Below, one piece after another: positions 12,901 to 24,640 of a stretch of 64,000 nt of DNA. A program made the translations under genes and the position numbers. This DNA comes from Spodoptera frugiperda (Eukaryota > Arthropoda > Insecta > Lepidoptera > Noctuidae). Each line of letters starts with the position of its first letter. The first letter of the stretch is position 1. The DNA is taken from assembly GCF_023101765.2 (NCBI RefSeq), contig NC_064239.1:4092001-4156000 (forward strand). The letters are read 5' to 3'. A model generated the notes under the pieces. The model saw only the letters and a program-made list of their open reading frames with translations, did no database searches and was not told the origin of the DNA.

Positions 12901-15157
12901 GTAATTGGATAATCTTGTGTTGTGTGCGATATAACTCGATTTTTATGTGAAAACTTGGTGCGGCGGGAGAATAAATGGATATCCTATGTTGTGTTCGCGT
13001 ACTTATGTATAAACAGCTTTAGGAAGTAGTAATTCACGTGTAGGTACGCCATTATGATGACAAAGGCTAGAGTACTCGAGGGGAAAAGCGGAGGGTCGTG
13101 ATACAAAGACCGATGCTGATGTATTGGTCCGGAAATCACAATTGTAGAACGCAAATTACCCCCGTCCTTTCTTTGAAATAAATTTGTCGGATTACAAGAA
13201 AAACAGCCGGTGTACATGTCGAATTTTGGATGAAAAGAACTGATATCCCGAGGAATGGAGTTGGTGTAGTAAATAGGTTTGTGAAAATTCTCGTAAATGA
13301 TTTTAAGACGAAGAAGAGTAGTGAGTAAACTTTATATTCTTGAATGGAAAGATATACGGGCGATTGTTTCTCGTTCGCGAACACCCTGGATTCGGGTTCT
13401 ATCAGTTCTCTTAAGCCCGTTTTCGACATAAAATTGACACACGGGATACCCAATTTATTCAAATAAGATAAAGTTTATTTCTCTGTTTCGACGAATAAAA
13501 CGTGAACTGGATTTAATAGGAAGGATGCAATGACTTTAAATTTTATGTATCTTGAGATATAAATATATTTTTTGGAACTTCGTGTAGTGCTTCTAATACT
13601 ATCACACTTCCATTAGTTTAACAGAAATCAATTGCTTCACACCGTTCATATTGCATGTCCTTGATCATTGAGAATTCTGTTATAGTATATAAACATTTAA
13701 TGACGCCTTTTATTTAAGAATGGAGCTCAGAATCCTCTAATTCTAGGCAGAATGTTTACAACAAAATTAGTTATGGATTATACTGTTTAAATAGTTGTTA
13801 ACTTTTTTATATAGTTAGTAGTTTATCCTAGTAGTCCTAGGCGGAGATACAAGTTTTAACGAGCTATTGAACTTTTAATTAAGATGTTGCCAGTTGGAAA
13901 GTGTCAGCCGTTTGGTTGGCTAATAGTGGTTTAGTTTAACTTGATTGATTCGCTCCAGTTTAACAGTCGGCCATCCGATGTCAGTATTTGCGTCTTTCTA
14001 ATTTATGCAATTAGACGTCTTAGGTACTAAGTTTAATTGAAAGTAATGATGAGATTAATCTATTGGGTATGTGGGACAACGAGGTTAGAATTATAGGGTT
14101 TAGGTTAAGCTATTCTGTGTACAATTTAGCAACGGCTGTTTATAGTACAATGGACAAAATTAAGTATTAGGTGACTGGTAGTGACCGACATATTCATGAT
14201 TACAAACAACTTTCCCAAAGAAACTTTTTTGTATACTCATTAGTTTTACTTTCATCATAATAACAAAACAACAAAATTTCATTAGCACACGTAAAGTTCC
14301 TAGTCCGTTCCGCGCGTAAAGGTCCTAGTCTTTCGATAACGCGGCCGCGGGCGCCTCGCTGCTAACAGATGATCATGCGAAAGCACGCACGCGCGTAATT
14401 TTGTTGTTTTGTTATTGTGATAAAAATAAAACTAATATGGATTACTAGTTAACAGTCACCCTATATAGGTTAAGCATAGTTTCATTGAATTTGTATTTCT
14501 ACAGACTCTAGTCATCCTCTTAAATATACATAGTTTACAAACAACGTTTTGCAGATGAATGAAATTAGTATTTGAAATTTTGGTAAAAGAAAATTGTCTG
14601 CACTCAATCAGAAAGGTACAGGTAACACGGACAACATTTCCTTCCATCACGAAACTCATAAACAAAGTACACACAATACTTAAGTAGGTAGATATTATTA
14701 GAAAATCATTAACATGAGCGCCTAACAAAAATTTAATAATTTTACGTTATTAACAACTTTTGCGAGAAGGGTAAAGTGCGGGGTACAGATTTTAATCCTC
14801 ACCGTTCAAGTCTCGGCACGTATTGCTCTTAGTTATACTTAGTTCTGTCCCACAATTTCATCAAATTACATAAAGAATTCATAATTAATACTTCCAATGC
14901 TAAGGGTTTACGGATTCACTGTTCCACAAACTGATTTAGCGTAGGAAATAGGAATTTTAATTGGAGGAAAAGGCTATGATTTTTCGGGAATGTTTTGGTG
15001 GTGTGGTTGGGAGTGATACGGTAAGAGATCTCAGGTTTGATTCGCGGGTCGGGAAAAGTATAATACATTTTCTAATTTTAGAAATTCTCATTTACAGGTA
15101 ATTATAGTGTCTCATTCCAATGAATAGTTGATGATAGTAATCATAAATAGTTGACTG
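9986..15157. other. no gene recognised; GC-rich patch at 12255-12375
   Basis: AT-rich apart from about 120 bp of CpG-dense sequence (GCGCGGCGCGGCGCTGC and similar). No exon, splice site pair or RNA gene could be supported. Confidence 0.45.
10443..10498 (+). repeat. 28-bp tandem duplication
   Basis: TATCGCTGTTGGTTTTCTRAATAAATAA occurs twice head to tail with one substitution. Confidence 0.8.
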
Positions 15158-15300
15158 CATGGTTGGTTCAGTGGCTGGGTAATTGGCTGCCGCACAACGT
15201 GTAGCGGGTTCGATTCCCGCACGGAGCAACTCTTTGTGTGATCCACAAAATGTTGTTTTGATTCTGGGTGTCATGCGTATGTGAATTATATAAAAAAAAC
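15158..15300 (+). mobile_element. tRNA-derived SINE, type A
   Basis: GGTTGGTTCAGTGGCTGGG gives an A-box region and GCGGGTTCGATTCCCGCACG a perfect B-box hairpin. These are followed by CAACTCTTTGTGTGATCCAC and TCTGGGTGTCATGCG. Related copies lie at 17283-17428 and 48055-48240. This copy lacks the family's 3' end. The minus-strand open frame across it is the familiar spurious SINE frame. Confidence 0.8.
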
Positions 15301-15899
15301 CACAAGTAATCTAAAGTTAATATTACATTGACTGTACACTTCACCTGTTTGTAAAATGAAAGTTATACAGGTACAGATTAATATATGAACAGTTTCATCA
15401 TAGCAACATGTTTTACAGTGGAAAGGCTTCTCCTAACTTATCAGGCGGAGGTGGTGACCAACACACTCTATTGACTAGCTTCATCCAATACTCTTTATTG
15501 ACTGGGTCCACGTTATACAGAATGTGTTTATTGTCTTATTGGCATTGTCATATCCAGGGGTATCGGTATTGCTACTGAGAATTGTAGAAATCGATTGAAA
15601 CTCGTATCCATTGGAATGAGATAGTTCCTGAGGTAGGAGGATATTCGTATCGTATTAATCCGTAATCTCGGAATCGGATAATAAATAATCGGATGTAATA
15701 ATAATAATCGTTGAATCGAGTGATTAAAGATTTCGGATTTAAACAGCTATTAAATAAAGGGGCACATTTCATGTAGTTTATACTTACCTTTGACAATAAT
15801 TAGAGTCATATCATACTTATTGTATATTTCCAGTGTCTATAGTGATTATTTGAAAAAAAAAATAGTTACCTACACATATATTTTCGGTTATACATAATA

Positions 15900-16005
15900 C
15901 ACACATAACCTAACGCTTGTTTTCCATGGGGTTAGGCAAAGACTATAGAAAGCCGATTGCTACGGTTCTTACATCTGATACCTCTTTCGCTTCATTAATA
16001 GTCTA
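15900..16005 (+). repeat. short repeat family E, copy 2
   Basis: AACGCTTGTTTTCCATGGGG, TAGGCAAAGAC, GGTTCTTACATCTGATACCT and CTTTCGCTTC in the same order as at 6925-7010. Confidence 0.55.
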
Positions 16006-16063
16006 TCTTTTCTTTATTTTACAAACTAGTATTTGGGTAGTTCTTCGAAATTTGATTCTTCGA

Positions 16064-17103
16064 CTGATTCATATGGCCAAAATTTAATTCCACTTTAAGA
16101 AAATGAGAAAGTGTTCATATGAAAATAGATATACCAAATAACGTATATTCGAATGAGGGACTCGGTTTTAAAAAATAGTTTTCGAGATATCGACGTTCGA
16201 ATATTTTCTGCCCAGATGAATCAGAAATTGTTACAGATGAATCTGTTGAACAATTGAAAATTGTATGTAAATGAGCTCTGTATTTATTTTAATTTCACAT
16301 TCTTTTAATTTCTTTTTAGAATACCATTTTCGAGTACTTTCGCACAGAGAAATCACGAGCATTCATCATCACGCTTACTCTGGGCGGATTAGCAATTTCA
16401 GACTCATATTAATTACATTCCTCAAAAAAAAGTTTTTAAATTATAGCTATAACCTTCATAGCTAAGTTAATTTAAAAATAAGACTAGTAAAAAAATGGAC
16501 AACGCAACTTTTATGATTCATATGCGGTTTTGACCATACGAATCAGGCACAGATGAATCAGGATTTTGCTTACAATCATGCATAACTCATCGTATATACA
16601 GACTTCATTCTTGTCATTTTTCTACACGAATGTATAACCAAAAAGCTTCACACGAAACATAGATTAAAGTTTTAAAACTGTAAAGTAAATTTTATAAAAT
16701 AGGCATTGTAATCAGGATGCCATGTAAACCAAACACAGATGAATCAGATATTTACCTTAGTAACACCTGGATCTAAGCCAACCAGCCGCACGTCGGCCTC
16801 CAAGCTTGTCCGTTGCACGCCTGGCTTCCCTCCGCACAGGAAGCCAGACTCTCATTATTAATACCCCACCAAGTATGGTCATTCACAGCTTACGCCATAT
16901 TAATCAGTATTATACGCCGGACACTTCTTATTTATTTATTTATAATTATACTAACATAGTTATAACGAATGCATATTTTTTTTGAAGAGGACAACTCATC
17001 TCCTTTCGATGTAATTATAATTCATATTGAAGTATCAAAGGGAAAATGCGAAATCGACTACTTTGTTCCGGAAAATGGCAAACGGACACGCCATATGAAT
17101 CAG
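16064..17103. repeat. cluster of a TGAATCA-containing motif
   Basis: At least nine close copies of (C)AGATGAATCAG or CATATGAATCA lie in 1.04 kb, in both orientations: 16064-16077 (reverse), 16214-16224, 16235-16245, 16513-16524 (reverse), 16535-16546, 16551-16561, 16737-16747, 16894-16907 and 17090-17103. The outermost two, CTGATTCATATGGC and GCCATATGAATCAG, are exact inverted repeats. The nature of the stretch is unknown: it could be a decayed element, a diverged satellite or a regulatory cluster. Confidence 0.6.
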
Positions 17104-17282
17104 AAGAACAAGCTTTAAAAAATATATTTTGTACCTAGACTGGAATTATTTAAAAAATATTATTTGTCCTAGTAACTGATATAGCTAAACTATACTAAAA
17201 AAAATATTACATGCCTTTTTGTTAGTTGGTTTCAAAAATATTCTCATAGACATCGAAAATTTTGTCTCTGAAGAACTACCCA

Positions 17283-17428
17283 TTTTCTCTTGTGTCGTGG
17301 GTGTGTTTACAAACATACAATTTCACTGACACATGATACCTAGACCCAAAACAACAAAATGTGGCTCACACGCAGAGTTGTGCCGTGCGGGAATCGAACC
17401 CGCAACACGTTGCGCGGCAGTCGGTTGT
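17283..17428 (-). mobile_element. tRNA-derived SINE, type A
   Basis: Read on the minus strand it has GCGGGTTCGATTCCCGCACG, then GCACAACTCTGCGTGTGAGC and TCATGTGTCAGTG, and ends with CACCCACGACACAAGAG. It overlaps no host gene and is 200 bp from the type B SINE at 17630. Confidence 0.8.
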
Positions 17429-17629
17429 ATTATTATAGTTAGTCACTTTTACTGACGAATACACGACCATTTACAGTGTAAAATTAAATTTTCCGCTTAA
17501 TATTCTCAAAACCTCGCAGATTATAATATAAGCTTTCTACAGAATAATAAATCTTTAGTTTTAGAGCGTAGGAGTGAGAGTAAAGCAACCACTATATTAA
17601 CAACGTATACTTTATATTTTACTGCCTGA

Positions 17630-17930
17630 CTGCCTCGTTGGCCGAGTGGTTGCAAGTGCGACTGCCGGACAAGGGGTCTCTGGTTCCCGATTCCCGGGTT
17701 GGGCAAAGTAATACTGGGCTTTTTTCGGATTTTCGAAAATTTCTCAGTAGTAGCACGAAGTCTGGAAATGTACCCGGTATATATCAATAGGCTCACCACC
17801 TATTACATGGGACTTACAACATAAATTGTGAAAAGTGGGTGTACATTGTACAATAGCATTACGTGCCATAATGTGCACCTCTGCCTACCCCTTCGGGGAT
17901 TAAAGGCCTGACGATATGTATGTATGTACT
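17630..17930 (+). mobile_element. tRNA-derived SINE, type B, near full length
   Basis: Starts TGCCTCGTTGGCCGAGTGG (A-box region), has GGTTCCCGATTCCCGGGTTG (B-box with an insertion), a central body with GTACCCGGTATAT, and ends with CTGCCTACCCCTTCGGGG and a short GTAT-rich tail. RNA polymerase III-type internal promoter boxes are expected for this class. No protein is encoded. Confidence 0.8.
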
Positions 17931-20900
17931 TTATATTTTAATACGAGTTGCTTTTAAAAGGCAACTTAATAAATAAGAAGGAACATACAATACATGTCAA
18001 GTGTGTTATTTTTGCTTGCAAACAGTTGTATAAAGCTTTAATACAAGTTAAATACTGAACGTAATACGTAACCTACATACCATTTGAATTTTTTAAGACT
18101 GCTTGTATACTTAATACGTTTTTATTACATAAGTCACGATGAAACTGTTATGTGGAATAATTAAATTAAAACATATTGAGTTATTAAAAGTTCTTATATT
18201 ATAGTAATAGAAATTTGCAAAAAGGTTGTGCTATTTTTATCTATGCACATAGCATACTTATTGCAGTACTCAGAGCAATTTAATGGTTACTTGACCAAAT
18301 CCTTAGTCATTTTTTTCGACACAAAATCGTTACTAAGGAATAGTATAAGTAATCATTAACCGTATATAAGACAACAAAAACACGTTGTGTCTCGTGTGGA
18401 TCCGCGTTCCGGCACACGAAGGGTTAAATGTTTCTGAGTGCGGCAGTTTGAAAAACTAACAGATCGACAGTTACCATAATTATATATATCCCAAGTCCCA
18501 TTTTTTGGGATTCTAGTTAAAGGACGAAAATCTTATATTAGGATATCATTCTAAATCGATTAAACAGTGCTGATTGTAATCGAAAATCCCAAATTATTTT
18601 CTATTGGCAGATCTGAGAATCGGGTTCAACACTTAGTATACGTCATTGTTATGATCATTTTAATTTTAATGCAGCATTTTTCCTTTGTGAACACAAATGC
18701 TTCTTTTAATTTCGAATCTTATTTTTGCACAACAAAAGTAGCTACGTTGACAGCGCAGCGCACTAGGAATAAATAACAACTCCTCAGTAATTAGGTCACA
18801 TGATTTATTTATATTCAATTCTTTTGAGCTACACGGTATATCCATTATGTACAAACTCGTATTTATACGCTATAAATATTCAATAACAATAAGCAACAAT
18901 AACCGCGTACTTTACGAACTGCATCCCACAAAATTATACATAATATTCTTAATAGTAATTACATTACAATTTATTTATATATAGGTATGTTATATGTAAT
19001 ATGATTTTCGTGCCCCACTCATCATTGTTAATATAAAATATGGATTAATGTAATGTACAGTTTGTCCATTGATTTGTACTTATAAATATTGAAAATTGCG
19101 CTCTGATGTCGATGTGAAAAAATGTAGTATTAAATTAAAAATATGTAGTGTGAAACACCAGAGACGTTACAAGTGCGTTGCCAGCCTTTTGGGGGTTAGG
19201 AATTTAAAGGTTGTAGGGAATAGGGGATTGGGCAGATTGAGAAGGTGGGTAATTAGGCCTCCGGTAACCTCACTCACACAACGAAAGCGTTGTTTCACGT
19301 CGGTTTTCTGTGAGGCCGTAGTATCATTCCGGTCGAGCCGGCCCATTCGTGCCGAAGCATAGCTCTCCCACACTTTGAACCTATGGTAAAACTAACATGA
19401 ATTTCTTTTGTTAGTCTCTCATATTAAGTTACGAATGCGATCATATTAATCCGCATTTACGCAATAGTTGCAATCAAGGATGATATTGGTTCAAACAGTG
19501 GCGGCTTTGCTCGGCAACGAACAACATGAATATCGGGAATTCCGGCATTATTTGTGATTGCTATTGAACTGCAGCCCGACATTGACACAAACCGATACAT
19601 TGACAATAATAATATACATTATTTATTTCATGTTCCTCATTTAATTTTACAGTTGTGTTGTAGAATATTTGCTACATACATTTCAAATTGTTCGTTTGAC
19701 AGATACCAAATGAATTCGCATTAGAAGTAATTTTATTTTATATTTTTTTTGCACAGATTGCGTCAGAAGGGCTGCAGAAATGGCTGTTTACATTATAAGT
19801 ACCTACATTACCTATTCTAGACTCAGTTCAGTAAACTGTAGGCCAAAATCCTTTAGCAAAACCACGTTAAATGAATGAAAACGAGTCAGATGAATGGAAG
19901 CTTTCAAAATTCTGGTTTTAGCCGGTAAGAACCGGCAGAATGCGGTAAAATGGGGTTTCACCCGCTGAGTTCGCCATTTCCTTTGCATCTTCATTTTTAC
20001 ATAATTGATATGCGTTCAAATCACGGAGAGTAAAATAAACATTTTTGCTTTCCAACTCAAGGAAAACCGTATTTATTTTTAAGGAAAATATGCTTATAAT
20101 GATAGCAGAATAAGGAAACCCTAAGTCAGTGGATAGAACGGATACCTTTTTGTTCACAAATAATTTGTTTATTTCTCACATTTTATACGATTTTTTCTAT
20201 GAACATTTATATCTCTGTAGGTACATTCAATAATATATTTGAATCATGTAACAAACAAGTCAAAACATCTTGCAAAAAGCAAAGATAATTTAGTAAGTAG
20301 ACCCAAACTGCGACATTACATATTCTCACATAAAAACAACAGTCACTTTAGCAACATTAAAATTGTATAATGGTGACTAGGTAAAATATAAATTGAACAA
20401 ATTCTAGAAATTGATGCGACGAACATTTGTTGCAGTACCATCATGCTACTCACGTTTTAATGATACCTTCACTCATAATTTAATTAAAACAAATTGTTGG
20501 AGTGACGCATCAACTTATAAAATAAGTTTTTACCTAACTATAAATATAATTAATTTACAAATATATACATTGTAATATATCTCTTTATGCCCTATAAATA
20601 CTACACAATTTAAAATAATATTTTTATGTTAAACATTTCATTTAGATTACAAAATGGAGTTGTTTGTTCTCGTATGAATTTATACACGTTATATCATTCA
20701 ATTTACATATATTGGGATGCGAAAATATTACCCAACATTGCTACGATAAAAGTAATTACAATAGCCGTGTAATTTCGATCGCAGCAATATAATATTTAGT
20801 AGCCTGACGTAAAGTATGAAACATAACCAAAAACAATGCACAAGACAATGACGCAGAATATTTTAATTGGCTGGGATTTTCATTAATTAAATCAATTAAT

Positions 20901-22134
20901 CTGTTTTTAATCACCCCCCATTATTTGTGACGTAACAATTAAAAACTTTGCGTCATATATAAAAACAAATTCACGGAAGTAGAGCTCAAGTAAAACCCAT
21001 AAAACTACACTAGAACCGCTGCTTTAGCGTTAGCTCCCTTAGCCACAAAAGCGTTGAGAGTGAGTTTGTCTATCGAAGAGTTCTTGTAAAGCAAAGTTTT
21101 CCTAGTAGCTGCTATATTGTATTGCCTGATCGCAAGTTGGAAACTTAACCTCGCCTCACTTCTCTCGTATGTTGCACCAATCACCTGGGAAACATTCATG
21201 CGTAGAGCAATGGCGAAAACTGTCTGATTCTTGTTTGAAAAATACTTCGTAAACACTTAAGAGGCGTATTAGGAGAGATTAAGATGTATAGTGTGAAGAT
21301 CGCATCAAACCATCCCACGCGTTTGATGTTATAAATAACTTCAACGAGTGTTGTGTTGAAATAAAATGGATATTCTCGTTTAACGCACTGCGCCCCGTTT
21401 CACGATGGATGTCACCTCCAATGCCATAAACTACACGTGCGTCGGGCACAGTCGATGATTGCAGCAATTTACATGAACAAAGTAAAACTCATTTAGACAC
21501 AACGAGGACGTATCGATTTTTTGAAGTAGGTACTCAAATTTATATAACTTTAAGAACGTGTTTTTTAAATTAGTGATTTACGTAAAATAGAAACTAAGCT
21601 AGCCAATCAGTTTCAAAGTCCTGTGATCCTTTATGTCCATACTACATAGTTCAGAATTACGCTGTAAATTAAAATATATCCTATTCATACAACCAGTTGT
21701 ATCCTTAATCAACGTACACATAATAAATGCATGGCTTTACAATATTAATTGCTTTTGTAAAGTACAGTTAGCGAACGATAATGATATGTTAACATTACAA
21801 AATGACATACTTAGGTACTTATCATTTATATACAACGGTTTATCACCTTCAATTGGAATGACGAGATGTACATTTATAATTGTGATTGAAATCTAAAATA
21901 TATTAATGATAAAATGGTAGACTGTTACAGTTACATACTTTGGTTACCTTTGGAACAATGCACGAGGTGTGAACTAAAATACTGATTGTTATCCCAACAT
22001 AGATGGCACACGTATCATCACAAAACAGAATTTGCAAATGGTTATTCTATAAGTACATCACTTAGATTAGTCAGACATGCAAAATTGGATACATTCGTAT
22101 AAGCCTAAGTCTCGTAGTCGTATTGAATAAAGCA
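17931..22134. other. sequence 3' of beat; no gene recognised outside repeats
   Basis: Apart from repeat family D copy 1 (19160-19378), it holds a minus-strand open frame at 21005-21256 of protein-like composition that I do not recognise. The remainder shows nothing. Confidence 0.45.
19160..19378 (-). repeat. interspersed repeat family D, copy 1
   Basis: Minus-strand copy of the family at 23652-23945. It shares the GTGTGGGAGAGC...CTTCGGCAC block, the GAGGTTACCGGAGGCC block and the CCTAACCCCCAAAAGG block, but is cut off before the family's 3' end. The overlapping open frames on both strands are repeat-derived. Confidence 0.75.
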
Positions 22135-22172
22135 TTTATTTCGAAAGTTTTAGCACATTTCATCACTTTATT
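22135..22172 (-). terminator. polyadenylation signals of the beat gene
   Basis: On the minus strand AATAAA occurs at 22172-22167 and again at 22140-22135, 45 and 77 bases after the beat stop codon. The position and orientation suit a short 3' UTR. Which one is used cannot be seen here. Confidence 0.55.
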
Positions 22173-22216
22173 TAGCTACAAAACTTCACTAATAGTTTGT
22201 TTCATAAATCGTTCTT

Positions 22217-22444
22217 TTACGAATTGTATTTGTGTTGTGATATGTGTATTATGACACAGAGGAGGGGTAGGTAGAGTGCAATGGTGTGGGTAGGGGCTGC
22301 ACTGCCTGGCTTCCCCGCCGCTTGCACCCTGTCAGCCCTGGAGCTCTCAGTCAGCTCCCTGGATCTGGAGTACCCCTTCAGTCTCTCACCCTGCACACTC
22401 TCTTCATTGCTCCGCCAATACACTGTTGCTATCGTTGCTAGACA
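22217..22444 (-). CDS. beat: beat family terminal coding exon
   Basis: Last coding exon of the beat gene: 75 codons and a TAA stop. The acceptor is tattgttccAG and the first codon, TGT, is the second Ig2 cysteine. The junction reads LKLK|CLATIATVYWRSNEES, which fits the family's LKLxCxAxI...Y pattern. A charged linker of about 40 residues follows, then GKPGSAAP and a hydrophobic stretch TIALYLPLLCVIIHI with seven polar residues after it. This tail could be a GPI-attachment signal or a short membrane anchor; the sequence alone does not decide between them. It sits 1552 bp from the preceding exon, and that intron carries a Helitron and another repeat. Two AATAAA motifs lie 45 and 77 bases past the stop. 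Confidence 0.92.
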   Translation of the reverse strand, partial: CLATIATVYWRSNEESVQGERLKGYSRSRELTESSRADRVQAAGKPGSAAPTHTIALYLPLLCVIIHISQHKYNS

Positions 22445-22761
22445 CTGGAACAATATTACAAACATTACTCACCAACAAACAAGTCTTACCTTTAATCTAC
22501 TTTTAAAATCCAATAACTTAGTTCAAGTATATATCAACAAAATCCCAATATACTTTAGGTAGGGTTGTCGGCAAAGCGTAGATTGCGTGAGGGATACTAT
22601 ATAGGGGTTGTCACGGCAACTAACCGAATCCAACGTCCCTACGTATGACCTAATTATATAAACCACATTTTATGTGTCACCAACCCTTGACTTTTCTACG
22701 AATTTTATAAAAAAAAATATTATCCAATCGTTTACAAACTTCTGTATTCTTTATCATTAAA

Positions 22762-22942
22762 CTAGCTTCTGCCAGCGGCTTCGCTCGTGATCCCGTGGAA
22801 TAAAAAGTATTCTATGTGTTATACCAGACCATAATCTACCCCTGTTCCAAATTTCATCCCGATCCCTTCAGCCGTTTTGACATGATTGAGTAACAAACGT
22901 ACACACAAACAGAACTTTCGCATTTATAATATTATAGTAAGA
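22762..22942 (-). mobile_element. short nonautonomous Helitron in a beat intron
   Basis: 181-bp element on the same strand as beat. Read on the minus strand it begins TCTTACTATAATATTATAAA and ends GCAGAAGCTAG, flanked by host A on the left and T on the right. This is the Helitron pattern (A^TC...CTAG^T). A small hairpin, AGCGAAGCCGCT, precedes the 3' end. It has no coding capacity and lies in the last beat intron. Confidence 0.8.
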
Positions 22943-23651
22943 TTAATTCTATAATTAATTAATGATCTGGTTTCATTTCATATTATAATTCCTCATATTT
23001 CTCATTGCATCTGCTAAATAAATTATTGGTTACGTGGAAATATTTTCCTGGAGACTGCCTCACGATACCTTTCAATGTGACTCCACTTTTACACTGAAAT
23101 CGTATTAGATTCTGTGAATTACAGGACAGCAACAATATTTACCGTGTAAACCCACATGTTTATTCTAAATAGAAAAAGGTCATTTCACGTTAATAACTTT
23201 TCTGCATTCAAAGAATTCTACAAAATTTTGCTCGTATTTTTTAACTTATTATTCTTCTGCTTTGTTCGCATGTAGTTTCATTTCCATTGGTGGGTTTCCA
23301 TTGTGTATTCTATTAACTTAAGGATCACTGCAGTAAATCAAAGTTGTTCTCATTACCCATTAATTTATTCAGACCTCGAACGAACCAGTTCCCAAAACTA
23401 TGCAACAATGCTCCGTTTAGGCGTATTTGCACGGACATTCAAATTAAGTTGATGTGTACCAATCTGAAAGTTCGGGAATTTGGTCCAACACTAATTCGGC
23501 AGTGCTATCGAAAATTAGAGTTTGAAGGCGTGCTGGTTGCACAAACGTTTCGGCAAAATTATTTACCCACATGCCAAGCCTCGCACCAGATCACAAATAT
23601 ACAGAATGATTAATTTACTTATACCCCATATCACCCAAGAATGAATTTTAA

Positions 23652-23945
23652 GTGTGGGAGAGCCATGCTTCGGCACAAATGGGCCGGCTCGACCGAAGTA
23701 ATACCACGGCTGTTGTTGTTGTGTGAGTGAAGTTACCGTAGGCCCAATTCCCCCCTTCCCAATCTTCCTAATCCCCGATTCCCGAACAACAACTCTTAAA
23801 TTCCTAACAAAAAAAAATGTTGGTACCCCTATAAAAGCAGACGGCAACGCACTTATAACGCCTCTGGCGTTTCAAGTGTCCATGGGCAGCGGTGATTGCT
23901 TACCATCAGGTGATACGTCTGCTCGTTTCATAAAAAAGAAATAGA
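23652..23945 (+). repeat. interspersed repeat family D, copy 2 (beat intron)
   Basis: Starts near TGTGGGAGAGCCATGCTTCG and ends with TCAGGTGATACGTCTGCTCG and an A-rich tail. The same order of blocks occurs at 19160-19378 and 41975-42182 on the opposite strand. It is a common lepidopteran repeat without a protein. It lies in the last beat intron. Confidence 0.75.
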
Positions 23946-23996
23946 TTTTTGTGGGATGTTATTTAGAAATTTTCCATAGTATTTTGTGCTACTCAC

Positions 23997-24256
23997 CTTA
24001 AGTTTTAGGTCTCCTTTCCTAAAATGTTTGGGCTTAACTTTGAAGTCGAGCGCTAGACTCGTGGTTTCTAGTCCATCTTCGTGCTTCTCATGTGTGGGCG
24101 GCACGAGTGCTATAGGGGGAGCTGGTTCTCCATTTATGTACCAGGCCAGTCGAGTAGCGGGTCTGGACCGACCTGATGTGCAATTGACTTGTACTCTATC
24201 TCCGATCTGGTATCGAAGACGGGACCCTGTGATTGTGGGACCGTGGTCAGGAAGAG
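23997..24256 (-). CDS. beat: beat family exon (second Ig domain)
   Basis: Third visible exon of the beat gene, 260 nt: two bases of a split codon plus 86 codons, ending in phase 0. It reads LPDHGPTITGSRLRYQIGD, then the first Ig2 cysteine in VQVNCTS (also an N-glycosylation motif), the core Trp in LAWYINGEPAPP, and SLALDFKVKPKHFRKGDLKLK. This matches the second domain of beat proteins (GxRxRYxxGD, NCTS, WxIN, HFxxGxLKL). The acceptor follows a strong pyrimidine tract (tctcttcccccAG) and the donor is AAG|GTGAGT. The closing Ig2 cysteine is the first codon of the next exon. Confidence 0.93.
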
Positions 24257-24325
24257 CTGGGGGAAGAGAAAATATTGTTAAATATGGGTTATTTTTAATT
24301 ACTATGTTCTAAGAAAACCAATATC

Positions 24326-24640
24326 TGTCGAACCCAAAAATGTAATTAACTTTTTTTTTGTCTGTTTGTCTGTTTGTCTGTTTGTCTGTTCGTCTGTGCG
24401 CGATATATGTTCATAAATAAAAAAGTTATGTCAAATTAAAGAATCACGTCGAACATTCTATGCTTATACCATTAATCCGCAACTATTTGACGGTAAATAA
24501 ATATTAGTTTTCATGTTATTGTTTTAATTTATGAAAGGCCTCTTTAGAAAGGTCATGGAGTCATGGAGTGTTCCTCGAAATAAATGGTTTCGTTACATAG
24601 CGCTTCGGTACTATCGTAGAAAAAGTGTAAAATGATTATT
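24326..24640 (+). mobile_element. internally deleted fragment related to the Helitron at 35088-36570
   Basis: Begins TGTCGAACCCAAAAATGTAA, runs through a TTTGTCTG octamer array (24357-24396), continues with TTCATAAATAAAAAAGTTATG and ends around GCGCTTCGGTACTATCGTAG. All these blocks occur in the same order in the 1.5-kb element at 35088-36570, but long stretches between them are missing and neither Helitron terminus is present. It lies in the beat intron between the first and second Ig domains. Confidence 0.7.

Noticed and set aside
15158..15240. Functional tRNA genes at GGTTCGATTCC B-box sites (15 kb, 17 kb, 48 kb)
   Set aside because: The heads do not form a full cloverleaf and are followed by SINE bodies; they are SINE promoters, not tRNA genes.
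15092..15274. Minus-strand frame with AGIEPATRCAAA
   Set aside because: It is the spurious frame through the B-box region of the type A SINEs, seen also at 47879-48238.
22281..22562. 93-codon plus-strand frame
   Set aside because: It is the opposite strand of the last beat exon.
23986..24312. 108-codon plus-strand frame
   Set aside because: Antisense shadow of the second Ig exon of beat.
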